A stretch of DNA of 64,000 nt, taken from assembly GCA_031082125.1 (NCBI GenBank), contig JAVHLM010000012.1:1-64000 (forward strand). The letters are read 5' to 3'. Positions 52,155-60,333 of this stretch are shown in pieces. Under the pieces are notes generated by a model. It was given only the letters and a program-made list of their open reading frames with translations. It did not search any database and had not been told where the DNA came from. Both the position numbers and the translations under genes were made by a program. This DNA is from Candidatus Eremiobacterota bacterium. GTDB lineage: Bacteria > Vulcanimicrobiota > CADAWZ01 > Ess09-12. Positions within the stretch are counted from its first letter, which is position 1. Every line of letters begins with the position of its first letter.

Positions 52155-53450
52155 TCACTGGCTGAAAGTGAACTTCCTCCAGGTTCCGCCCGGGGGCGAA
52201 GATGAGAGCTGCTCAAAGGAGAGGGCCTTGAGCACCACGTAACTGGCGGAAAAGACACGGCTTTCCCCGATGGCTGCCGCGAAGTCGCGGCGGGCTTCAG
52301 CGACGGAAGGGCCCTGCGGGTATGCAAGAAGCGTCTGGCTCAAAAGACGAAGTGCATGGCCCGCCTTATCGGCACCTGCCGCCCCGGAGGATGAGCCGTA
52401 GGTGCCCATCGGCAGGAGGGTTCTCATCCCCTCTTCGTTGAAGCTGTCGGGAAAGGAGAAGGAACTGCGCGCTGCCGAAAAGCCCCTTGTGCTGACCGGC
52501 GCACCGTAGTAATAATGGCGGGCTGTTCTCTCGACAAGAACGGACTCCCGCGGGTCCACCAGAAGATAAGAGCCCCTTCCCGCGTGCAGAAGGGTCCGGC
52601 GTCCCGTCTTTTTCCTGTAAAGAGCCGTGCCTTCAGAGATAACCTTTGCAGATTCCGACGGGCCGTCACAGAAAAGGGCGCAGTAAAGATTCGCCACGGC
52701 AGGGGGAACGCCGCAGTCCATCTCTTTTCTTTTCCCTGCCGGTATGGAGCCCCCAAGGGGGAGGTAGCCGCAGATAAACTCATGCTCATTCATAATGAAA
52801 TCACTCCCTGCCCACCCTGCAGGGACTGTGGTGATGAAGCGGCGGGAGCAGGCCTCGGCGGGAACCACCCGAAGGGTAACTTCCTTCAGTGACGGGCACC
52901 AGGAGAGATCGCGGGAAAATCCTGCCAGGGTATCTTGAGAAAAGGTGCGGGAGGCATCAAGAGTCCATAGAAGGCCCCGGGAGGGATCATCTGCCCGGGG
53001 AGGGGCACCCCACGCCCTTCCTGAAGCAGAGCCATGCCACCCGTCATAGGTGAAGAGCTCGCGGGAGCAGGTGAGAAAGAGAATCTTCTCCCTGTCGGGG
53101 AGCTCAGCATAAAAGGGTGATTCTGCCAGCACGCTTCCCGCGCCCATGGCTATCCCGTCTATAAAGCGCGCCTCCTGAGGAAAAAAAGCCTCTATGTGAA
53201 GCCGGAATCTCCCAAGGCAGGCCCTGAGGTATTCGCTGCCGAAAGGCTTACTGGACCATTTCTCAAAAAGAGCGTCATAGTTTTCCCTTATGAGGGGGGC
53301 CGTTTGCCTCCCGTAGCTCATCCCCATGGCCATCCAGTCCCCCCTCAGGGTAACGAGGGGGGAGGCTTCGTCCCCCGCTGCTGAAGGGAAGAATGAGCAC
53401 AGCGCTGCTGCAATGATTACCGCGATGACAGTCAAAGCGTTCCTTTTCAT
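52155..53450 (-). CDS. Secreted C45-like Ntn hydrolase family protein
   Basis: A 431-residue exported protein (signal peptide TVIAVIIAAALCSFFPSAAG). LRGDWMAMGMSYGRQTAPLI resembles the start of C45 acyltransferase/phospholipase-B-like Ntn hydrolases, and GFIMNEHEF-like and LYCALFCDG segments follow. At the place where the nucleophile Cys is expected the sequence reads GWHGSASGRAWGAP, so Ser may replace Cys, or the activity may be lost. ATG 53450 follows AAAGAGGTG; the longer upstream frame overlaps a divergent gene. Substrate unknown. Confidence 0.5.
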   Translation of the reverse strand: MKRNALTVIAVIIAAALCSFFPSAAGDEASPLVTLRGDWMAMGMSYGRQTAPLIRENYDALFEKWSSKPFGSEYLRACLGRFRLHIEAFFPQEARFIDGIAMGAGSVLAESPFYAELPDREKILFLTCSRELFTYDGWHGSASGRAWGAPPRADDPSRGLLWTLDASRTFSQDTLAGFSRDLSWCPSLKEVTLRVVPAEACSRRFITTVPAGWAGSDFIMNEHEFICGYLPLGGSIPAGKRKEMDCGVPPAVANLYCALFCDGPSESAKVISEGTALYRKKTGRRTLLHAGRGSYLLVDPRESVLVERTARHYYYGAPVSTRGFSAARSSFSFPDSFNEEGMRTLLPMGTYGSSSGAAGADKAGHALRLLSQTLLAYPQGPSVAEARRDFAAAIGESRVFSASYVVLKALSFEQLSSSPPGGTWRKFTFSQ

Positions 53451-53593
53451 AGGCACCTCTTTGTCCTCGTTTCTGTGAAGCCTCCATCTGTTCCTTCCGC
53501 CCCCGCTTTTCTTTCCCTCCCCCCGGGGAGGAGAAGCCATGAAAAAGGAGAAGAGGAGTCCATACAATCCCCTACCAAGGAGAGGAAAGCCCG

Positions 53594-55033
53594 ATGGCCG
53601 AAGAAAAAGCTCCCGCAGCCCCACCTGCCCACCCCGCCGGAAACGTTGAGGCACCGCCGGCGGCAGAAGAAAAGCCGCCCTACCCGAGGCTCTTCCAGGA
53701 TAAGGTCCTCGGGTGGATATTCCTGAACGGCAATGTCTCAAAGGAAGAAGACCTCGTGAAGATGTGCCGCGAGCAGATCCAGAATCCCCGCCATTTCGAG
53801 CCTGCCATCAACGAGAGCAAGAAGGTGCTCCTTGTGACGGCGGCATTCCAGAAAGGCCACGAGCACCAGGACCGGCACCTCATCGAGATGTTCGAGCACG
53901 TCTCCATCGATGCGAGATGGGATAAAGACTTTCCCAGGAACATCCAGAACCTGTCGGTGTGGACCATGTTCAATACCTTCAAGGAGCGGGAGCACTGGCT
54001 TTACAGGAAATACACGGAAAAACAGGACCAGATCAAGGCCATCAAGCAGGATTACCTGGTAAAGAACAGCCATTACGTCGAAAGCGTCCACCAGATGGCG
54101 AAAGACCTGGGAAGGACCTATCCCAACCTCACCATATTTGACTTCTACCATATCGGCAGCTTCTCCGATGATCCCGACATGTTTGTGACCAATGTGGACA
54201 AAGAGGCGGCCACAAGAAAGCTCATGGACCTCAGAGGCCTTTCGGGAAGTCCATTTGACAGGGATCTCTGCAAGGAGATCAGGGCCCTGGTAGATCACCT
54301 GGTCTTCAAGGACCAGGAGATTTTTTCCATCTGCCAGTTCATCGAGGAGTATTTCCTTGAGGAGAGCGGCATCCAGCGCTCGCAGCTCTACCAGGAGCAG
54401 CGCAATGACCTCAAGGAGCGACTGCTCTCGAGCGCCACCATATTCATATTCGGCGGCAGGACTTATGTCCTCGTGAACAGGCTGCGCTTCTACCGGCTGA
54501 GCGAGTTTTTCAAGGAGGCCCTTTCCCTGGGTACCAACCTTTACGGCATCAGCGCCGGTACCATCTGCCAGATGGACAGGTTCTACCTGAACCTCGAGCG
54601 CTTCACTCCCGGCGGCTATCTGAGGGCCGCCGACAGGGGGATGGGACTCGTGGAAGGGCTCTGGGTCACCCCCCACGCCGAAGACTATGCCTATATCAGG
54701 GAAGCTCACCCTGACGCCCTTTCATTCTTCGCCCTGCGCCAGAAAAACGGCGTAATGGTGGGGCTGAGCGAAAAAGCCGTCCTTCTTTACGAGCGCTACC
54801 GTGATCCCCTTGACGGCACTATTTATAAGCGCTACACCTCCATCGGTGACGAGCCTGTGCTCATCTTCGGCATCAGGGGCATCAAGCACGAGATGGCCAG
54901 GAACTCACAGATCATCCTAGAGGGCACCAAGTTCTTTGAAGGAAAGGCCATGGTAGGAGATGAAAAGGACATTGACGACCTTGAGAAGGCATGGAGAGAG
55001 AAGAGAATGGCCGGCGCCGCCACGAAGGAATGA
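53594..55033 (+). CDS. S51 peptidase/cyanophycinase-like protein
   Basis: A 479-residue soluble protein. After a Pro/Ala-rich start and a long helical N-terminal part, residues about 285-420 resemble the peptidase E/cyanophycinase fold: FIFGGRTYVLVN, then LYGISAGTICQMD with a candidate nucleophile Ser320 (GxSAG), and WVTPHAED with a possible His. The N-terminal 280 residues match no family I know. AAGGAG precedes the ATG. It likely cleaves Asp-containing or isopeptide bonds if active. Confidence 0.55.
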   Translation: MAEEKAPAAPPAHPAGNVEAPPAAEEKPPYPRLFQDKVLGWIFLNGNVSKEEDLVKMCREQIQNPRHFEPAINESKKVLLVTAAFQKGHEHQDRHLIEMFEHVSIDARWDKDFPRNIQNLSVWTMFNTFKEREHWLYRKYTEKQDQIKAIKQDYLVKNSHYVESVHQMAKDLGRTYPNLTIFDFYHIGSFSDDPDMFVTNVDKEAATRKLMDLRGLSGSPFDRDLCKEIRALVDHLVFKDQEIFSICQFIEEYFLEESGIQRSQLYQEQRNDLKERLLSSATIFIFGGRTYVLVNRLRFYRLSEFFKEALSLGTNLYGISAGTICQMDRFYLNLERFTPGGYLRAADRGMGLVEGLWVTPHAEDYAYIREAHPDALSFFALRQKNGVMVGLSEKAVLLYERYRDPLDGTIYKRYTSIGDEPVLIFGIRGIKHEMARNSQIILEGTKFFEGKAMVGDEKDIDDLEKAWREKRMAGAATKE

Positions 55034-55083
55034 CAGGCCACGCCATTGAATAGAACGATGATTCACTTGAGAGGAGAGGTACC

Positions 55084-55608
55084 ATGAAAACATACTGTTG
55101 TCTTCTGTTCATCGGAGCGCTCTTCCTGATCCTCTCCCTTTCAGGGAGCGCAGCCTTCGCAGGGGAGGTGAATCCCCAGGGCACCGACTTTGCCATCACC
55201 AAGATCGTGCTCTCAGAGCCCGATGACCCACTCTGCAAGCCCCACAGCTTCTTCAGGACAGGGAAGAACATAAGGATAAACGTGCTCCAGGCTTTCGGCG
55301 CAGGGCTCCGCGGGCAGGACAGGGACCTCCTGCTCCATTTCTACAATACGGAAAACAGGGAGATATTAAAGGCTTCCAAGGTTGAGCGCTACATCTGGGG
55401 CCCCTATATCAACGACACATGGCTCTGCTTTCTCCCCGACGCGCTTGACAGCGGGCTTTACAAGATCCGCATCGTGGTCAAGGTGGGGATCAAGGAGTTC
55501 GAAAAATCCGTCACCTTCTCTCTGAAGAACTCCAAGGAAGACGAAGAAACGCCCATCACCGACGTGAAGCGCATCCAGGAGGGAACTCCCATCCCCTCGG
55601 ACAACTGA
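55084..55608 (+). CDS. Secreted beta-sandwich-like protein, unknown
   Basis: A 174-residue exported protein: signal peptide LLFIGALFLILSLSGSAAFAG, mature domain of about 120 residues with alternating strands (KNIRINVLQAFG, LLLHFYNTENREI, SGLYKIRIVVKVG) suggesting a single immunoglobulin-like domain, and an acidic tail. GAGAGGAGAGG precedes the ATG. No family is recognised. It lies 50 bases after the S51-like gene. Confidence 0.6.
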   Translation: MKTYCCLLFIGALFLILSLSGSAAFAGEVNPQGTDFAITKIVLSEPDDPLCKPHSFFRTGKNIRINVLQAFGAGLRGQDRDLLLHFYNTENREILKASKVERYIWGPYINDTWLCFLPDALDSGLYKIRIVVKVGIKEFEKSVTFSLKNSKEDEETPITDVKRIQEGTPIPSDN

Positions 55609-55617
55609 GAGGCCGTC

Positions 55618-55730
55618 GTGAGATTCTCGTGCTTTATAATTCAATGACCGGCAACACCGAAAAAATCGCGGAGAAGATTCATCATGTCGCCTCGGCCATG
55701 AGCCTGGACTCCGAGTTAATCAGGATGGCG
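55618..55730 (+). pseudogene. Broken flavodoxin gene
   Basis: The plus strand reads ILVLYNSMTGNTEKIAEKI followed by ASAMSLDSELIRMA, an exact flavodoxin FMN-phosphate signature at the N terminus. A GTG at 55618 after GAGAGG would start it if one A were restored (GTGAGATT in place of GTGAAGATT), so it appears frameshifted at codon 2. After about 38 residues it runs into the antisense of the radical SAM gene, losing the other two thirds. Confidence 0.7.
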
Positions 55731-57104
55731 CCCGGAACATGCCTGATAATCCCGCTCCAGCGTGCCCAGCCGCTTCAACAAATCTCCATAGGCTCTGAAA
55801 AGTGACGGCATTTCCCGGAGAGGATATTTACTCAGGAGCCTGAACTGGCTCTTCACCGACCTTGAGCGCTTGAAAAGCGTAACCACCTCTCTATAAAAGT
55901 CCTTTATCGGCAATCTTGTAGGCAGGAGCGAATGGAAGAAATCAAAAAAGTCGTAATCGGAGGTGATAAGGCTTTCCCTGACTTCGGTATAAAGGTCGGT
56001 TCCCGGCAGGGGAGTCAGCACTGAAAAGCCGATAAAATCAAGTTCCAGCTCAAGGCAGTAATCCCGTAGATTCGTGAAATCACTCCGGTCGAATTCGGGC
56101 TTCAGGATAAACGTGGGGAATATATCAATGCCCAGTCTTTTGAGTATCTTGACGGCCTTTCTGTTGTTTTCCACCGTCGAACCCTTGGAGATGGATTTCA
56201 TGTCATCGTCGCTGGAGAATTCCAGCCCCACGAAGACGCGCTCCAACCCTATCTTCTTCCACCGCTCGACAAGCTCGGGATGCTTCGCAATCGTGTCACT
56301 TCGCCCATACAGAAAATAGCGTTTTTTTATCCCGGCTTTCTCGATGAGATCGGCAAGTATCCCCATGCGTTTTACATCAATGAGTGACTCATCATCAGCA
56401 AAGAATACGCATTTCTCTTCTATAGTGCCCAGTTCTTCCACGATATGTTCCGGCTTCCTGGTAAGATAGCGACCGCCGGTCAATTTCCAGAGGGCGCAGA
56501 ATCTGCATCTGAAGAGACAGCCCTTCGATGTCCGGATTGAAGCCAGAGGCTTCATCCATTCGCTGAAATAGGTTTTCCTGTAACCTGCGGTGAGATCTCT
56601 TCTTGGGAAAGGGAGGTCGTCCAGATCGATGGCCTGATCCACAGGGTGTATGACTATGGCATGCTCTCCCGCGGGGACTGCCCCTGGGATTCCCGATAAA
56701 GCAATCTTTTTTTCCAGCCGCAGAATAATCTCCCTGAAAGGAAATACGCCTTCGCCAACCACCACTATATCTATATCAGGGAGACAAAAATCCCCGGGCA
56801 TGACCGTCGCGTGGTGTCCTCCAACTATTGTCACAATATCGGGATTGAATGTCTTGATCTGCCTGAAAAGCCTCTTCACCGTGTTCACGTGCACAGTATA
56901 GGAAGTGATGCCAGCAACATCAGGACGATAATCGCGAAGGACCGAATCGAGATCTCGCTCGATCCGCATATCGAGAATGCGGGTCTCATTACCATCTGGA
57001 ACACCTGCTGCAAGGTATTCAAGCGCCAGGGGCTCAAAAATAGAGAAATCCTCTCCTCCCAGCGCCTTTTCGGGCTTAGCGGGCTGAATAAGCAGTATCT
57101 TCAT
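55716..57104 (-). CDS. B12-binding radical SAM protein (HpnR-like)
   Basis: A 462-residue enzyme. Residues about 1-140 form a cobalamin-binding domain (FEPLALEYLAAGVPDG, VGGHHATVMPGDF). The radical SAM core has SKGCLFRCRFCALW (CxxxCxxC), and a helical C-terminal part follows. The N-terminal blocks resemble hopanoid C-3 methylase HpnR, but other class B methylases share them. Third-position G/C is visibly lower than in neighbouring genes, and its 3' end cuts the flavodoxin remnant, both suggesting acquisition. The ribosome site is poor. Confidence 0.7.
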   Translation of the reverse strand: MKILLIQPAKPEKALGGEDFSIFEPLALEYLAAGVPDGNETRILDMRIERDLDSVLRDYRPDVAGITSYTVHVNTVKRLFRQIKTFNPDIVTIVGGHHATVMPGDFCLPDIDIVVVGEGVFPFREIILRLEKKIALSGIPGAVPAGEHAIVIHPVDQAIDLDDLPFPRRDLTAGYRKTYFSEWMKPLASIRTSKGCLFRCRFCALWKLTGGRYLTRKPEHIVEELGTIEEKCVFFADDESLIDVKRMGILADLIEKAGIKKRYFLYGRSDTIAKHPELVERWKKIGLERVFVGLEFSSDDDMKSISKGSTVENNRKAVKILKRLGIDIFPTFILKPEFDRSDFTNLRDYCLELELDFIGFSVLTPLPGTDLYTEVRESLITSDYDFFDFFHSLLPTRLPIKDFYREVVTLFKRSRSVKSQFRLLSKYPLREMPSLFRAYGDLLKRLGTLERDYQACSGRHPD

Positions 57105-57296
57105 CGGTCACCAAATCCTCATGCACTCATGCCAGCCATTATTTGCGTAAGCGTCTTTGATAAACGATTCTTCTTTCCGAAGATCTCAGAAGAATCTTGG
57201 GTATAGGCAGCATATGAATCACTCCCTGCAGCAGCATCCTGTCCTGGTCGTGCGAAAAGCTGAAAAGCTCAATGTCTCGGAGCGAAGCGGGGAGCC

Positions 57297-58571
57297 TCAC
57301 CTCTTGAGGGCGAACCTGAAGAAGTCCGAGAAGACCAGGGACTGCGGGTCACCCAGATCATCCTGGGCGGCGCTGTCTTTCATGTAGAACCTGACCTTCA
57401 TCGTGAGATCCTTCTGGTCGAAAATATCAGTCCATATGGTCCTGTTGGGAATCGTCGGGTTTGCCATCCCTCTCTTTGGATTGTTCCAGCGTGCAAGGAC
57501 CGCCACCTGGTTGGCGAGGGCGTCATCAGGGCTGAACTGCTTTTTCCCTTTCAGGAGATCTGAAAGCTGGTTGTAGCGCATAAAGGTGTTGTCCAGCTCC
57601 AGTGGCCCGTACGAGGGGAATTCCTGGGGGTCGCTGAAGCGGTAGAGGGGATGATTGGTGAAGGGCTGAGGCTTCCCGCTGTTTTCAGTGAGCTCTACCC
57701 TCATATTCTTCGGATTTATCTCCACGACGAGGGATTTCCCTTCCCTGTCAGCGATCAGGAGATGGGCCGGCTCAAAGGTGAGAGAAAGCTTGTGATTCAG
57801 GACGGCAATCTTCGCCTCTTCCACTGTTCTGCAATTGTCGAGTATATACCTCACGACCTGTGTCGGGAAGATAAGACCCGAAATGTCGGGCTTCGGATCG
57901 GTGTTGATCATCGTATAGTTATCGGTATGGAGAGCTGCTATAAGGCCTTTCTCGTTCATACCCGACACCACGCTCAGCAGGTCGCCCGTTCCCACGCCGA
58001 TGGAGGCATAGCCCTTGTCGGGGTAAAGCTCCACTACGTAATTCCTGGTGAACATGGGAGGGCTGTCCTCCCCGTGTATTTTAAGAAGCTTTTTGATGGA
58101 GCACAGGGGATAGTCCATGTTGTGGGCCAGCATCCCGGCGCCTCCGGGGGTGTATGAAGGAGGATAATAGACGCTGGAGCATCCGTTCCATGGCCCCGCA
58201 TCGTAGGCAAGCTGGCTGAAAATTGACAATGATTGATCATACTTTGCATGGTAGGACCTTGCGACGCCCATGGCCCTCTCCCTGAGGGCCGGGTAATGGT
58301 TCTGAAGGTAGATGTCGATTGCTTTCCGGTACACCTCATCGGGGTATTTCGCCAGCGCCTTGACGCCATAGTCCTTCTGCGCTATGTCAGCGAGAGCCTT
58401 TCCTATCTCCTCGTTGTTACCCCTGATGACGATATGGCGCGCCTCCACATAAGAATCAGCGCCTTTCTGCAGCAGCACCTCGTTCTTCACGAAGGGTTCG
58501 GCACAGGCAATGGCCTGGAGAGAGAGACTGAAGAGCAGGATCAAAAGAGAGAGGGTGGATATTTTTTTCAC
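57297..58571 (-). CDS. Secreted C45/choloylglycine-hydrolase-like Ntn hydrolase
   Basis: A 424-residue exported protein (signal peptide STLSLLILLFSLSLQAIACA). Blocks typical of C45/linear amide hydrolases are present: the pre-nucleophile helix EEIGKALADIA, nucleophile Cys131 in WNGCSSVYYPP, AHNMDYP, GMNEKGLIAALHTDN and LLIADREGKSLVVE. GTG 58571 was chosen because GAGGAGG lies six bases upstream; a TTG start at 58586 would overlap that site. It probably hydrolyses an acyl amide in the envelope. Confidence 0.75.
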   Translation of the reverse strand: MKKISTLSLLILLFSLSLQAIACAEPFVKNEVLLQKGADSYVEARHIVIRGNNEEIGKALADIAQKDYGVKALAKYPDEVYRKAIDIYLQNHYPALRERAMGVARSYHAKYDQSLSIFSQLAYDAGPWNGCSSVYYPPSYTPGGAGMLAHNMDYPLCSIKKLLKIHGEDSPPMFTRNYVVELYPDKGYASIGVGTGDLLSVVSGMNEKGLIAALHTDNYTMINTDPKPDISGLIFPTQVVRYILDNCRTVEEAKIAVLNHKLSLTFEPAHLLIADREGKSLVVEINPKNMRVELTENSGKPQPFTNHPLYRFSDPQEFPSYGPLELDNTFMRYNQLSDLLKGKKQFSPDDALANQVAVLARWNNPKRGMANPTIPNRTIWTDIFDQKDLTMKVRFYMKDSAAQDDLGDPQSLVFSDFFRFALKR

Positions 58572-58677
58572 AAGAAACCTCCTCAATTAAGAATTTCTTA
58601 TTGCAGCAATCCCGGAGATCGCAATACGCGTAAGAATAAAGACAATTGCTGACAAAGGCAAATAAAAGAGTCTGTCC

Positions 58678-59550
58678 CTAATAATATACTATTCCGGCAT
58701 AGCCCACAAAGTCGTGGGCTTTTCTTCCCGGCATCATGTCAAGGCTTGTCGTGTATTCCACCAGGACCCCTTTCGTGGCGCCCAGGGAGAGCGCGGCACC
58801 GGCAGTGCCTGCCATTGCCCCCGCGCCGCAGGCATTATGATTGGCCCTGGCTTCAGGGTATATATCGTCGCCCTTCATCTCGAGGGCAAGCTTGATGATT
58901 GAAGCATCATTGACCTCTTTTGACCATTTTACCGCCTCATCACCTACCCCCTTGGGCGCAAAGCCATAAGACGGGCCGTAATGGGTGAGATCGGTTGTCC
59001 CTATCACTACTGCATTGGGACTCTCCTTCTTAAGAAATGCACCGAGCCTTTTTCCGATATCAAAGGCCGCCTTCCCCGGCGGGAGGGCAATGGGAAGAAT
59101 GGCGGCACCGGGAAAAAGGCGGGCAATGAAGGGAAGCTGCACCTCGATGGAGTGCTCCCCCTGATGGGCTCCCCTGTTGTCCGTAAAGAGGTCGCCAAGA
59201 GACTCCATCATTCTGCAGGCAAGCTCCTCGTTGACGTGAAGCGGGCCGAGAGGAGTCTCCCACGCGCCTTTCGAGTAAACCGAGGCGGCATCTCCCGCCC
59301 AGCGGTGCACTGCTCCCAGAAGAATAAAAGTGCGGTGCGGCACGTCCCTGTCAATCTGGGCAAAGACCTTCCCCGCCGTGGGGCCGGAGAATATCCACCC
59401 CGCATGGGGCACGATTCCTGCCACCACTTTTCCCAGGCCGGGAATCCTTTTTAAGTCCTTCATGATGGTGTCAATCATCTCACCGCAGGACTTCTCATCA
59501 TAAGGGTAAAACGAGCCTGATACGACGGCGCTGCGAACCTGAACATCCAT
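58678..59550 (-). CDS. amrB: MEMO1-family protein (AmmeMemoRadiSam system protein B)
   Basis: A 290-residue protein of the MEMO1/AmrB family, related to dioxygenases of the LigB fold. GSFYPYDEKSCGEMI, PHAGWIFSG (metal His), LGAVHRWAG, HSIEVQLPF (His/Glu) and GTTDLTHYG are the family blocks. In many prokaryotes it sits with AmrA and a radical SAM enzyme; neither partner is next to it here. The second ATG (59550) was chosen because AAAGGAG lies at correct spacing from it, only one base from the first. Confidence 0.85.
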   Translation of the reverse strand: MDVQVRSAVVSGSFYPYDEKSCGEMIDTIMKDLKRIPGLGKVVAGIVPHAGWIFSGPTAGKVFAQIDRDVPHRTFILLGAVHRWAGDAASVYSKGAWETPLGPLHVNEELACRMMESLGDLFTDNRGAHQGEHSIEVQLPFIARLFPGAAILPIALPPGKAAFDIGKRLGAFLKKESPNAVVIGTTDLTHYGPSYGFAPKGVGDEAVKWSKEVNDASIIKLALEMKGDDIYPEARANHNACGAGAMAGTAGAALSLGATKGVLVEYTTSLDMMPGRKAHDFVGYAGIVYY

Positions 59551-59651
59551 GGGCATGCTCCTTTCAAGATGAAGTATTTCGCAACAGTTCCGCAGTTTCT
59601 GGAGAATCCAAGAGCAGCCGGGTTATCACGAAGGTCTTTGTTTCTTTCTGC

Positions 59652-59675
59652 GGAATTGTTCCTGATAACAATTCC
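59652..59675. promoter_or_regulatory. lac-operator-like palindrome
   Basis: A perfect inverted repeat with nine-base arms GGAATTGTT and AACAATTCC around CCTGAT. The core AATTGTTCCTGATAACAATT closely resembles the LacI operator, with the same symmetric 20-base span. It lies between divergent genes, 39 bases before the methyltransferase/alpha-galactosidase pair. Probably a repressor site; no LacI-family gene is in the window. Confidence 0.5.
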
Positions 59676-59714
59676 ATGAAGCCTCACCTATTTCCTCCGA
59701 AAAGGAAACGCCCT

Positions 59715-60332
59715 ATGGAGAAAAAGACTGCCAAGGCCGCGAGGGAAGCCGGGGCCCTGATGAGGGAACTCGGCGTCACGGCCCCCCTGAGAATACTTGA
59801 CGCGGGCTGCGGATGCGGAGCTCACGCCATTTTCCTTGCCCTTGAGGGGCACGAGGTGGTGGGAGTGGACCTCTGCGAGGGATTTCTCTCGGCGGCCTGG
59901 GAAGAGGCCGGGAAAAGGGGCGTAGAGGTGAAGTTCATGAAGGGAGACATCAGGGAGATGGAATACGGCGGGACTTTTGACCTTATCCTGCTCATGGGCA
60001 CCCTCGTGAGTCTTTTTGATGACGAGGGAAAACAGAAAGCCATGGCAGGGCTTGCCGCCTCCCTTCGAAGCCATGGGCTCATGGCAGCCACTCTCATTGA
60101 GAGCGAAGCGACTTCAAAGAATATCCCCGTCAAAGGCATGCCTGGAAAAGGGATCGGGGCCCCCTCTGGCAAAACCATGGAGGGAAAGCCCCAGGGCCTC
60201 TCAGACCTGCTGAGGCTCATGGAGGGGCATGGCCTTGTGCCGATAAAGACAGTGAGAGACTGGAAGGGAGCGCCTTCTAAAGATGGCGCCGCCAGGACCC
60301 TCATAATCGCGAGGAAAGAACAGGAACTTTAA
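59715..60332 (+). CDS. Class I SAM-dependent methyltransferase
   Basis: A 205-residue methyltransferase. Motif I is ILDAGCGCGAHA with VVGVDLCEGF after it, motif II is FMKGDIREM, and motif IV region is FDLILLMGTLVSLF. The N terminus is short, beginning only about 28 residues before motif I. ATG 59715 has AAAAGGA upstream; ATG 59676 lacks a site. The alpha-galactosidase gene starts one base after its stop, so the two are cotranscribed. Substrate unknown. Confidence 0.75.
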   Translation: MEKKTAKAAREAGALMRELGVTAPLRILDAGCGCGAHAIFLALEGHEVVGVDLCEGFLSAAWEEAGKRGVEVKFMKGDIREMEYGGTFDLILLMGTLVSLFDDEGKQKAMAGLAASLRSHGLMAATLIESEATSKNIPVKGMPGKGIGAPSGKTMEGKPQGLSDLLRLMEGHGLVPIKTVRDWKGAPSKDGAARTLIIARKEQEL

Positions 60333-60333
60333 A

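Noticed and set aside
57105-57296. Minus-strand peptide following the C45-like gene (SLRDIELFSFSHDQDRM...)
   Set aside because: No start signal and no recognisable family. It might be a remnant, but nothing supports this beyond an open frame of about 50 codons.
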